A stretch of 10,324 nt of DNA from Methylophilaceae bacterium (lineage in GTDB: Bacteria; Pseudomonadota; Gammaproteobacteria; Burkholderiales; Methylophilaceae): the NCBI GenBank assembly GCA_025362115.1, contig JANYIK010000101.1, forward strand, positions 1 through 10,324, given 5' to 3'. The notes under the pieces were generated by a model, which was not told the DNA's origin, made no database searches, and was given only the letters and a program-made list of their open reading frames with translations. Positions 1 to 5,893 of the stretch are shown in pieces. Positions within the stretch are counted from its first letter, which is position 1, and every line of letters starts with the position of its first letter. The position numbers were made by a program, and so were the translations under genes.

Positions 1-386
1 GTGGCTGCTATGTGCCGATGCTCAAACAGAAATATGCCTTGCCACGTCCCTAAAGCCAGCTTGCCATCCATCAGCGGAATCGCCAGATTCACCGCTGTCA
101 GCGCTGTTCGCGCATGTGCAGGCATGTCGTCTTCGCCTTCGGCAGTGTGTACAAATAGCGGATCGCCATCCGGCACTAAGCGATCAAAAAAACGCTCCAG
201 GTCATCGGTCACGTCGGGGTCGTAATTCTCGTTGATCAACAAACTGGCGGAGGTGTGCTGAATGTAAAGCGTAAGTAATCCGGTAGTCATTGCGATGCCT
301 TCGACCCACTGCTTGACTTCAGCGGTAAGGTCGTAGATGCGGCGACCTTGGGTTTTGCGGGTGAGTATATGAGTAAGCTGTTTCAT
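1..386 (-). CDS. yjbQ: YjbQ/UPF0047 family protein (secondary thiamine-phosphate synthase-like), 3' end cut by window
   Basis: The reverse strand is open from an ATG at 386-384 to the window edge, giving 128 codons with no stop. Full-length members have about 138-140 residues, so roughly ten are missing. Visible family signatures are HTSASLLINEN (residues 44-54), HTAEGEDDMPAH (80-91) and LGTWQGIFLFEHR (112-124); their conserved His, Glu and Asp residues form the putative metal site. Family members such as E. coli YjbQ are small soluble trimeric proteins that show weak thiamine-phosphate synthase activity, but their true physiological role is unsettled. The start codon overlaps the stop of the upstream methyltransferase gene as ATGA, which implies one transcript and translational coupling. 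The family assignment is firm; the substrate is not. Confidence 0.9.
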   Translation of the reverse strand, partial: MKQLTHILTRKTQGRRIYDLTAEVKQWVEGIAMTTGLLTLYIQHTSASLLINENYDPDVTDDLERFFDRLVPDGDPLFVHTAEGEDDMPAHARTALTAVNLAIPLMDGKLALGTWQGIFLFEHRHIAA

Positions 387-1027
387 AAAGTGACCAAGTA
401 GGCATCTTCAAATAATCGACTGACCCCGCGCTGGCTAAAGCGCTGATTGTCTGGCAACACATCCCGACTAGCTAGCTGCTCAATATTCGCACCTTGGTAT
501 AGTGCACGCACCGCTTCCTCGCCCACAGAAAAAGGCGGGCCGTCCATTTCAGACTGCGGATAGTCTAAAGTGACCAGCAACATCTTTGTGCCTTGAGGAA
601 AAAAATACTTGATGGTCTGGGCATAACGCAAACGCAGTGGCGGTGGAAGTGCAATCAAGGCGGCGCGATCATAGATGACATCGCAACCACCTAGATCAGC
701 AACAGTCAGCGCGAAAAAATCACCGCATAAAATCTCGATGTCATCACTTCTCCAGATTTGCAACGCGCCGTGTCGGCTTATTTCTGGCTGTAGATTCGCA
801 GACTGAAAAAAATCTTTTACCGCCCTCTCACTTAATTCCACTCCCAGCACCGCTAGACCTTGGCTTCGCAGCCAAAGCATATCCAAGCTTTTACCGCATA
901 GCGGCACGAATACTCGCTGGCAGGCGGGAACTTGCAGCCAGAATTCAGTTAAAAATGGGTGGGATTCGTTACTGTGAAAACCTGTCTCACCTTTTTCCCA
1001 TTTGTTGAGCCAAAAATCAGGATTCAT
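383..1027 (-). CDS. tpm: Thiopurine S-methyltransferase (TPMT family)
   Basis: This encodes 214 residues, close to the roughly 215-220 of bacterial Tpm enzymes. It is a cytosolic SAM-dependent methyltransferase that moves a methyl group onto sulfur, and in bacteria also onto selenium or tellurium compounds; bacterial homologues are linked to selenite and tellurite detoxification. The N-terminal WLNKWEKGETGFH (residues 6-18) is typical of the family. The SAM-binding motif I is VFVPLCGKSLDM (39-50), followed by GVELSE (62-67), CGDFF (101-105), YDRAALIALP (119-128) and the late strand LVTLDYPQ (151-158). The ATG at 1027 is supported by an AAGG-like ribosome site about 7 bases upstream (TTAAGGGCATTATG). 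The gene is divergent from the cNMP-domain gene and is followed by yjbQ with a 4-base overlap. Family assignment is confident; the natural substrate is unknown. Confidence 0.93.
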   Translation of the reverse strand: MNPDFWLNKWEKGETGFHSNESHPFLTEFWLQVPACQRVFVPLCGKSLDMLWLRSQGLAVLGVELSERAVKDFFQSANLQPEISRHGALQIWRSDDIEILCGDFFALTVADLGGCDVIYDRAALIALPPPLRLRYAQTIKYFFPQGTKMLLVTLDYPQSEMDGPPFSVGEEAVRALYQGANIEQLASRDVLPDNQRFSQRGVSRLFEDAYLVTL

Positions 1028-1104
1028 AATGCCCTTAATTGAATAGTGTCTTTATTGAAGTTTCAGATTACCATAGCGCTGATTACTCACACTAAAATTA
1101 CAAC
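1028..1104. promoter_or_regulatory. Divergent intergenic region holding the tpm and cNMP-gene promoters
   Basis: The two genes start 77 bases apart and point away from each other, so both promoters must lie here or inside the flanking starts. The segment is AT-rich. No strong -35/-10 pair is visible on either strand. A weak extended -10 (TGGTAATCT) reads toward tpm around 1063-1071 but lacks a good -35 box. No convincing operator palindrome was found. The call rests on gene layout alone. Confidence 0.35.
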
Positions 1105-1572
1105 ATGTTCAAGCTGCTACTCAAAAAAAACGTCTCACCACATTTTTCCAAACTCAGAGAAGTTCCGCTATTCGCTGACTTGACGCACCGCGAACTCGGT
1201 ATCATTCACGAATTGCTGCATGAGCGCGAATACGTCAAAGACGAGATCGTATTTGACGAAGGTGAAGAAGGCCAAGCCATATATTTTTTGTTTTCAGGCA
1301 AGGTACTCATCTGCCGTCAGGGCAGACCAGTAGACGGCGCTATCGCCGAATTACCTAACGGTCAGTTTTTTGGCGAATTGGCACTACTAGATAACTCACC
1401 ACGCAGCGCACAAGTTCGTGCGGCAGAAGACTGCACTATCGGTGTGTTATTCCGTGAAGACTTCTTGACCCTGCTGGAAACCCATGTCACGGTGGCTTCT
1501 AAAATCTCGTTGCAACTATCACGCCATATCGGCAAACGCTTGCGCGAGGCGATACACCGCTACGTACTCTGA
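1105..1572 (+). CDS. Stand-alone cyclic nucleotide-binding (CRP/CAP_ED) domain protein
   Basis: This is a 155-residue protein made almost entirely of one cNMP-binding beta-roll (about residues 18-130) plus a short C-terminal helical tail. The phosphate-binding cassette FGELALLDNSPRSAQ (89-103) is intact, with Glu91 and Arg100 in the positions that contact the ribose and cyclic phosphate in CRP. The strand GQAIYFLFSGKVLI (57-70) is also typical. There is no helix-turn-helix, so it is not a CRP-type transcription factor; it most likely senses a cyclic nucleotide and acts through protein contact. Its TGA overlaps the ATG of the downstream membrane protein gene by one base (TGATG), so the two are probably made together and may interact, which is inference. 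No good Shine-Dalgarno precedes the ATG at 1105. Confidence 0.88.
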   Translation: MFKLLLKKNVSPHFSKLREVPLFADLTHRELGIIHELLHEREYVKDEIVFDEGEEGQAIYFLFSGKVLICRQGRPVDGAIAELPNGQFFGELALLDNSPRSAQVRAAEDCTIGVLFREDFLTLLETHVTVASKISLQLSRHIGKRLREAIHRYVL

Positions 1573-2699
1573 TGGAAAAAGACAGCTCATCCCCCGGCCC
1601 AATTACTTGGTGTGGCATCATTGCCACCACCTGCGTTCTGTTATTTTTGCTGCAAAAAATCCTGTGGCTCGTCGTGCCGTTTTTCCTCGCACTAGTGCTT
1701 TATTATCTGCTTGACCCGTTCGCCAAAAAGATGGTGCTCTCTGGCCATACACATAATTTTGCCGCCACCACACTTTCCGGCATTTTCTTTCTAGTCACTA
1801 TCAACGTGCTGCTGTTTTTATATCCCATGGTGCTGTCACATATTGATGGCTGGCAGGACACCATGTCACGCTACATGGCTGGTGGATACTCGCTGGTAGA
1901 CAGCATAGTCAAGAACTTTGAGCAGCAATTCAGCTTTGCACGCAATGCGCATATGGCCGACTCTATGCGAGTCAGCGTGACTTCACTGCAAGATAACTTC
2001 GCCCAACGTTACTTAGGCACGCTGATATTCACTATCGCTGCTTGGCTACCGTCGCTTCTACTGGTTCCGCTGGTATCTTATTTTTTGCTAAAAGAAAGCA
2101 ATCATTTCCGACAGTTTTTAGGGCAGGCCGTACCCAATGCTTTCTTTGAAAAAATTCTGTTCCTCAGCCATGCTATAGACCGGGCGGCGCGACTCTATTT
2201 TGTCGGGTTGATAAAGTTGGCTGCCCTTGACACGTTAATGCTGATCGCTAGCTTTTGGATGTTAGGTTTCCCTGCCCCCATTTTTCTGGGTGTAGCCGCG
2301 GGAATTTTAAGCCAAGTCCCTTACGTGGGTCCGTTGATAGGGCTTGTACTGGCACTCCTTGTATCTGGCACGGATTTTCCCGGTGACGTAGGCATGGCCT
2401 ACAACGTAGCTATTCTATTCGGGGCGATACGCTTGCTGGATGACTTTGTGTTCATTCCCGCAGTGGTGGGCAAGAGCCTGAATCTGCACCCTTTGCTCTC
2501 CATCCTGATGCTGTTTGTAGGTGGCACTATCGCCGGCGTTTCGGGGCTCATGCTAACTTTGCCTATTCTGGGTATCGTGATGCTGTTGGGTGAAACTTTG
2601 GAAATCATCCTCACCGACCGGCGACTTATGGCACGCCACGCCTACGCTGTGCAATTACGCAAGTTGGCAGCCAAGCGCGACCTTATTCTCCCAAACTAG
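1572..2699 (+). CDS. AI-2E/PerM family integral membrane transporter-like protein
   Basis: This encodes a 375-residue polytopic inner-membrane protein, the usual length for the AI-2E exporter/PerM (YdiK, YhhT) family. Hydrophobic segments lie near residues 12-30, 32-48, 67-90, 150-174, 212-232, 234-265, 278-297 and 305-345. A soluble, mostly helical stretch runs from about 90 to 148. Family hallmarks are LGVAAGILSQVPYVGPLIG (239-257), including the conserved PYVGP, and the GGTIAGVSGLMLTLPILG loop-helix (317-334). Members include the E. coli AI-2 exporter TqsA and Na+/H+ antiporter-like proteins, so the substrate cannot be read from sequence. The start overlaps the stop of the cNMP-domain gene by one base, which supports translational coupling. 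The 3' end lies 14 bases from the IS insertion. Confidence 0.9.
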   Translation: MEKDSSSPGPITWCGIIATTCVLLFLLQKILWLVVPFFLALVLYYLLDPFAKKMVLSGHTHNFAATTLSGIFFLVTINVLLFLYPMVLSHIDGWQDTMSRYMAGGYSLVDSIVKNFEQQFSFARNAHMADSMRVSVTSLQDNFAQRYLGTLIFTIAAWLPSLLLVPLVSYFLLKESNHFRQFLGQAVPNAFFEKILFLSHAIDRAARLYFVGLIKLAALDTLMLIASFWMLGFPAPIFLGVAAGILSQVPYVGPLIGLVLALLVSGTDFPGDVGMAYNVAILFGAIRLLDDFVFIPAVVGKSLNLHPLLSILMLFVGGTIAGVSGLMLTLPILGIVMLLGETLEIILTDRRLMARHAYAVQLRKLAAKRDLILPN

Positions 2700-2710
2700 G
2701 CTATTTATAT

Positions 2711-2713
2711 CAC
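2711..2713. repeat. Left copy of 3-bp target-site duplication (CAC)
   Basis: CAC directly precedes the left inverted repeat and matches CAC at 3245-3247 directly after the right repeat. Three-base duplications are usual for IS3-family insertions. A 3-bp match alone could be chance; its exact fit to both ends makes it credible. Confidence 0.65.
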
Positions 2714-2740
2714 TGAGCTTGCCCCCGAATTTCGGATACC
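2714..2740. repeat. Left terminal inverted repeat (IRL) of the IS3-type element
   Basis: This 27-bp repeat pairs with 3218-3244 in reverse complement. Twelve matching bases from the tip (TGAGCTTGCCCC) are followed by a variable patch of four (one match), then eleven matching bases (TTTCGGATACC). Starting with TG fits IS3-family ends. Confidence 0.88.
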
Positions 2741-2743
2741 GAG

Positions 2744-2765
2744 ATAGCTTGAGATAATGAGCTAT
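2744..2765 (+). other. Small hairpin just before the IS ribosome-binding site
   Basis: ATAGCT (2744-2749) and AGCTAT (2760-2765) are perfect complements with a 10-nt loop. They directly abut the GGAGG ribosome site at 2766-2770 that serves the ATG at 2780. In many IS elements a hairpin here limits transposase translation from transcripts reading in from outside. The pairing is seen; the role is inferred. Confidence 0.4.
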
Positions 2766-2779
2766 GGAGGTAATACGAG

Positions 2780-3206
2780 ATGTTCAAGATACCGAGACAT
2801 CGCTGTGAAGCCAGCAAACGGCTAACCGATACGCAGTTGCTGACGCTGATCAAGGCGCTGCATGTCAAGATCAAAGATGCTTATGGCTGGCCGAGAGTAT
2901 GGCAGGTGCTGAAGGAATACGGCATGACTGCATCAATGAGTCGTAAGGGCAATTGCCGGGAATATGCTTTACGCAGGCATTTGAGCGAAGCTCAAAGCTC
3001 GCATAACGCTGCCATGGAAAGCTTCTTCAATAGCTTGAAGAACGAGCGCGTGCATCATCAACGCTACGGCACCAGAGAAGAAGCCAAGCGGGACATCTTC
3101 GATTACGGGATTTTATAACCAGAGACGCCGCCACTCCACGTTGGAATATGTCAGTCCGGCCGAGTATTATGCCGCTTGGCTTACTCAGCAGAAACTGGCA
3201 GCATAG
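2780..3206 (+). pseudogene. Degenerate IS3-family transposase (OrfA/OrfB remnant, deleted and frameshifted)
   Basis: A ribosome site (GGAGG, 2766-2770) leads into ATG 2780 and a 112-codon frame ending at 3118. MFKIPR may be the OrfA start. It joins directly to OrfB material (about residues 7-36, with the typical AYGWPRVW). This in turn joins VLKEYGMTASMSRKGNC (about 38-54), which in intact IS3 OrfB lies after the second catalytic Asp. The regions carrying the first two Asp residues of the DDE triad are therefore gone; the Glu in AMESFFNSLKNER remains. About 45 nt (2957-3001) are extra between RKGNC and NAAMES. After IFDY (ending at 3106) a few bases are lost, and the family sequence FYNQRRRHSTLEYVSPAEYY continues in another frame (3111-3206) to TAG. 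It is non-functional; it cannot encode a transposase. Confidence 0.88.
2980..2996. repeat. Perfect 7-bp inverted repeat with GAA loop (contains GCGAAGC)
   Basis: TTTGAGC and GCTCAAA flank a three-base GAA loop, with no mismatch. The core GCGAAGC is the heptamer known to form an exceptionally stable single-stranded DNA mini-hairpin. It lies inside the extra segment (about 2957-3001) that interrupts the transposase remnant. Confidence 0.75.
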
Positions 3207-3217
3207 ACGCTATGCTT

Positions 3218-3244
3218 GGTATCCGAAAAACAGGGGCAAGCTCA
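3218..3244. repeat. Right terminal inverted repeat (IRR) of the IS3-type element
   Basis: This is the reverse complement of 2714-2740 with three mismatches, all in the variable patch. It ends GGGGCAAGCTCA, giving the CA terminus expected for this family. The transposase remnant stops 12 bases before it, as is usual for IS3 elements. Confidence 0.88.
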
Positions 3245-3247
3245 CAC
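3245..3247. repeat. Right copy of 3-bp target-site duplication (CAC)
   Basis: This matches 2711-2713 and follows the right inverted repeat directly. It lies eight bases from the clpB stop codon (TGA, 3257-3255 on the minus strand). Confidence 0.65.
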
Positions 3248-3254
3248 CGCCATA

Positions 3255-5834
3255 TCAGGCTTTACTGAACACCATACGCCCTCCGTCAAATTCCACCTTG
3301 ATGGTATCTTTTACAGCAAAATTCCCCTGCAAAATCTCTTTCGCCAACGGATTTTCTATCTCCGCCTGAATCGCGCGTTTAAGCGGCCTTGCCCCATATA
3401 CAGGGTCAAAACCTGCGCTGGCAATTTCGCTTAAAGCACTGTCGCTCACCTGTAATGTCATATCCATTTGCGTCAAACGCTGCGCCAGATTCTGCAACTG
3501 AATCTGAGCGATGGATTTGATGTGTTCTTCGCCAAGCGCATGGAACACCACCATCTCATCAATACGGTTGATAAATTCTGGGCGGAAATGACTTTTCACT
3601 TCACCCATCACCGCCAACTTGATGATCTGATAATCGTCACCACTCATTTGTTGGATCATCTGACTGCCAAGATTGGAGGTCATGATGATAACGGTATTTT
3701 TGAAATCCACGGTGCGACCTTGCCCATCGGTGAGTCGGCCATCATCCAGCACTTGTAGCAGCACATTGAACACATCAGGATGGGCTTTTTCAATCTCGTC
3801 TAGCAGGATGACGGAGTACGGTCTGCGACGCACAGCCTCAGTCAGCGTGCCGCCTTCTTCATAGCCAACATAACCAGGAGGCGCGCCAATTAAGCGTGCC
3901 ACGGAGTGCTTTTCCATGAACTCGCTCATGTCTATGCGGATGAGTTGCTCGGTGCTGTCGAACAGAAATCCAGCCAGCGCTTTACAAAGTTCAGTTTTGC
4001 CCACGCCCGTAGGCCCCAAAAATAGGAATGAACCGTAAGGCCGATTGGGATCGGATAAACCCGAGCGCGAACGGCGAATCGCGTCACTCACCAGCCTCAC
4101 CGCTTCGTCCTGTCCTACTACACGCTCATGCAGCTTATCTTCCATTTGCAGCAGTTTTTCGCGCTCACCTTGCATCATTTTTGACACGGGAATCCCCGTT
4201 GCGCGGCTCACCACTTCAGCGATTTCCTCGGCCCCCACTTGCGTGCGGAGCAATTTGTGCTTGGGTGCAGCACCTTCCGCGGCCTCGGCTTGTTTGAGTT
4301 GTGCCTCTAGTTGTGGCAACTTGCCGTATTGGATTTCGGCAAGCTTGTCATATTGTCCAATACGCTGCAGCTCGCTCATTTGCAGCTTGAGCTTTTCGAT
4401 TTCTTCCTTGATATGCACCCCGCCTTGCACTTGCGCTTTTTCCGCCTTCCATATTTCTTCCAAATCAGCGTATTCACGCTCCAAACTGGCAGTTTCTTCT
4501 TCAATCAATTCCAACCGCTTGCGGCTTGCGGCATCTTTTTCGCGTTTGACCGCTTCGCGTTCGATTTTGAGTTGTATCAGCCTGCGCTCCAGCTTATCCA
4601 GCACTTCTGGCTTGGAATCAATCTCCATGCGAATACGCGAGGCAGCCTCGTCAATCAAATCAATCGCTTTGTCGGGTAAAAAACGGTCAGTGATGTAGCG
4701 GTGACTTAATTCCGCCGCAGCGACAATTGCGGGATCTGTAATATCCACGCCGTGATGCAGTTCGTACTTTTCTTGCAAGCCGCGCAATATAGCAATGGTG
4801 GCTTCTACGCTGGGTTCATCCACCAGCACTTTTTGAAAACGTCTATCCAGTGCGCCATCTTTTTCGATGTATTTGCGATATTCATCCAGCGTGGTCGCGC
4901 CAACGCAGTGCAGCTCGCCACGCGCCAAGGCGGGCTTCAACATATTACCCGCATCCATCGCCCCTTCGGCCTTGCCAGCGCCCACCATGGTGTGAATCTC
5001 ATCAATAAACACGATGGTCTGGCCTTCGTCACTTGCCAGTTCTTTCAACACCGCTTTTAAGCGCTCTTCAAACTCGCCACGGTATTTAGCGCCCGCCAGC
5101 AATGCCGCCATATCCAGCGACAACACGCGCTTATTTTTTAATGTTTCAGGCACTTCTCCATTCACAATACGCTGCGCCAATCCTTCTACTATCGCGGTCT
5201 TACCGACACCTGGCTCACCTATCAATACCGGATTGTTTTTGGTGCGGCGTTGTAACACCTGAATCGCACGGCGGATTTCATCATCACGACCAATGACAGG
5301 ATCTAGCTTGCCCAGCCTTGCGCGTTCGGTTAAGTCTATCGTGTATTTATTAAGAGCCTCGCGGTTACCTTCCGCGTCTTGATCATTGACCGCATCACCC
5401 CCGCGTACGGCTGCAATGGCTTGTTCTAAAGCTTTTTTATTAAGTCCATGCGTTTTCAGTAGACGACCTGTTTCGCCTTTGTCTTCAGACAACGCCAATA
5501 AAAACATTTCCGATGCAATGAATTGGTCATCATGTTTCTGTGCGGCTTTATCGGTGATATTCAGCAAGTTGTTAAGGTCACGCGAGATACTGACTTCGCC
5601 TGCATTACCTTCGATTTTTGGTAATCGCTCTAGGGTTTGCTGCAAGTCCGTCTTAAGAGGGTTTAAGTTGACTCCAGCACGTTGCAGCAACGACGAAACG
5701 CCGCCATCTTCTTGATCTAGCAACGCAAGTAGTAAATGTTGCGCTTCGATAAAAGCATTATCGCCGCCCACCGCCATACTTTGCGCATCACTTAAGGCTT
5801 GCTGGAATTTTGTAGTTAATTTGTCAAAACGCAT
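3255..5834 (-). CDS. clpB: ATP-dependent disaggregase ClpB (Hsp100)
   Basis: This encodes 859 residues, matching the usual ClpB length (857 in E. coli). ClpB is a cytosolic hexameric AAA+ machine that, with DnaK/DnaJ/GrpE, pulls apart protein aggregates after heat stress. Domains in order are the Clp N-domain (1-145), NBD1 with Walker A GEPGVGKT (206-213), pore-loop Tyr251, Walker B VFIDE (275-279) and arginine fingers Arg331/Arg332. A long coiled-coil M-domain follows (about 405-530), then NBD2 with Walker A GPTGVGKT (607-614), pore loop GYVGYEE (654-660), Walker B ILLDE (676-680) and NRIDE. The M-domain separates it from ClpA/ClpC. All key residues are intact. The ATG at 5834 has a GGGGAG ribosome site 6-7 bases upstream. 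A sigma-32-like promoter lies just ahead, and an IS element sits right after the stop. Confidence 0.98.
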   Translation of the reverse strand: MRFDKLTTKFQQALSDAQSMAVGGDNAFIEAQHLLLALLDQEDGGVSSLLQRAGVNLNPLKTDLQQTLERLPKIEGNAGEVSISRDLNNLLNITDKAAQKHDDQFIASEMFLLALSEDKGETGRLLKTHGLNKKALEQAIAAVRGGDAVNDQDAEGNREALNKYTIDLTERARLGKLDPVIGRDDEIRRAIQVLQRRTKNNPVLIGEPGVGKTAIVEGLAQRIVNGEVPETLKNKRVLSLDMAALLAGAKYRGEFEERLKAVLKELASDEGQTIVFIDEIHTMVGAGKAEGAMDAGNMLKPALARGELHCVGATTLDEYRKYIEKDGALDRRFQKVLVDEPSVEATIAILRGLQEKYELHHGVDITDPAIVAAAELSHRYITDRFLPDKAIDLIDEAASRIRMEIDSKPEVLDKLERRLIQLKIEREAVKREKDAASRKRLELIEEETASLEREYADLEEIWKAEKAQVQGGVHIKEEIEKLKLQMSELQRIGQYDKLAEIQYGKLPQLEAQLKQAEAAEGAAPKHKLLRTQVGAEEIAEVVSRATGIPVSKMMQGEREKLLQMEDKLHERVVGQDEAVRLVSDAIRRSRSGLSDPNRPYGSFLFLGPTGVGKTELCKALAGFLFDSTEQLIRIDMSEFMEKHSVARLIGAPPGYVGYEEGGTLTEAVRRRPYSVILLDEIEKAHPDVFNVLLQVLDDGRLTDGQGRTVDFKNTVIIMTSNLGSQMIQQMSGDDYQIIKLAVMGEVKSHFRPEFINRIDEMVVFHALGEEHIKSIAQIQLQNLAQRLTQMDMTLQVSDSALSEIASAGFDPVYGARPLKRAIQAEIENPLAKEILQGNFAVKDTIKVEFDGGRMVFSKA

Positions 5835-5840
5835 TGGAAG

Positions 5841-5846
5841 CTCCCC
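5841..5846 (-). promoter_or_regulatory. clpB ribosome-binding site
   Basis: The minus strand reads GGGGAG followed by six bases and then the ATG at 5834. The strength and spacing of this site fix the clpB start. Confidence 0.75.
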
Positions 5847-5864
5847 AATAATCTAGTGAATACC

Positions 5865-5893
5865 TAGATGAGGGAGATACTGCAAAAATCAAG
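5865..5893 (-). promoter_or_regulatory. Putative heat-shock (sigma-32/RpoH) promoter of clpB
   Basis: On the minus strand CTTGATT (5893-5887) is followed after 13 bases by CCTCATCT (about 5873-5866). The sigma-32 consensus is CTTGAAA, 11-16 bases, CCCCATNT. The -10 differs at one position and the -35 at two, and the spacing is ideal. Transcription would begin near 5858, about 25 bases before the clpB ATG. The -35 overlaps the TGA of the preceding HD-GYP gene. clpB is a classic RpoH target, so the position fits; this is a sequence match only. Confidence 0.55.

Larger units (their letters stand above)
2714..3244 (+). mobile_element. Internally deleted, MITE-like IS3-family insertion sequence (531 bp)
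   Basis: The element is bounded by 27-bp terminal inverted repeats (2714-2740 and 3218-3244) that match at 24 of 27 positions. It begins TGAGCTTGCCCC and ends with the complement, and it is flanked by CAC on both sides. Intact IS3 elements are about 1.2-1.5 kb, so more than half is missing. What remains is a leader with a ribosome site, a short N-terminal coding stub, the start of OrfB, the OrfB C-terminal part and the right end. It sits between the stop codons of the convergent perM-like and clpB genes and interrupts neither. Removing it with one CAC leaves about 21 bp between those stops. It cannot make active transposase but could be moved in trans by a full-length relative. Confidence 0.85.

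Noticed and set aside
1..225. Plus-strand 74-codon open frame at the left edge
   Set aside because: It is antisense to yjbQ, whose minus-strand translation carries clear family motifs.
1484..1714. 76-codon plus-strand open frame overlapping the cNMP and PerM genes
   Set aside because: It is out of frame with both well-supported genes across their TGATG junction and shows no family features.
2714..3244. IS inverted repeats acting as a shared terminator for perM and clpB
   Set aside because: The repeats are about 480 bp apart and have no following T-run, so they would not form an intrinsic terminator. No other convincing terminator was seen at this junction.
3148..3434. Two plus-strand open frames of 72-73 codons after the transposase remnant
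   Set aside because: They span the IS right end and the antisense of the clpB 3' end. The true frame of the remnant ends at 3206, and neither frame matches a known protein.
4045..4698. 217-codon plus-strand open frame rich in Ser
   Set aside because: It is fully antisense to the clpB M-domain and NBD2 start. The composition is the typical complement of a charged coiled-coil region, and there is no ribosome site or recognisable family.
4752..5715. Several plus-strand open frames of 64-109 codons
   Set aside because: All are antisense to the clearly coding clpB frame and have no recognisable domain.
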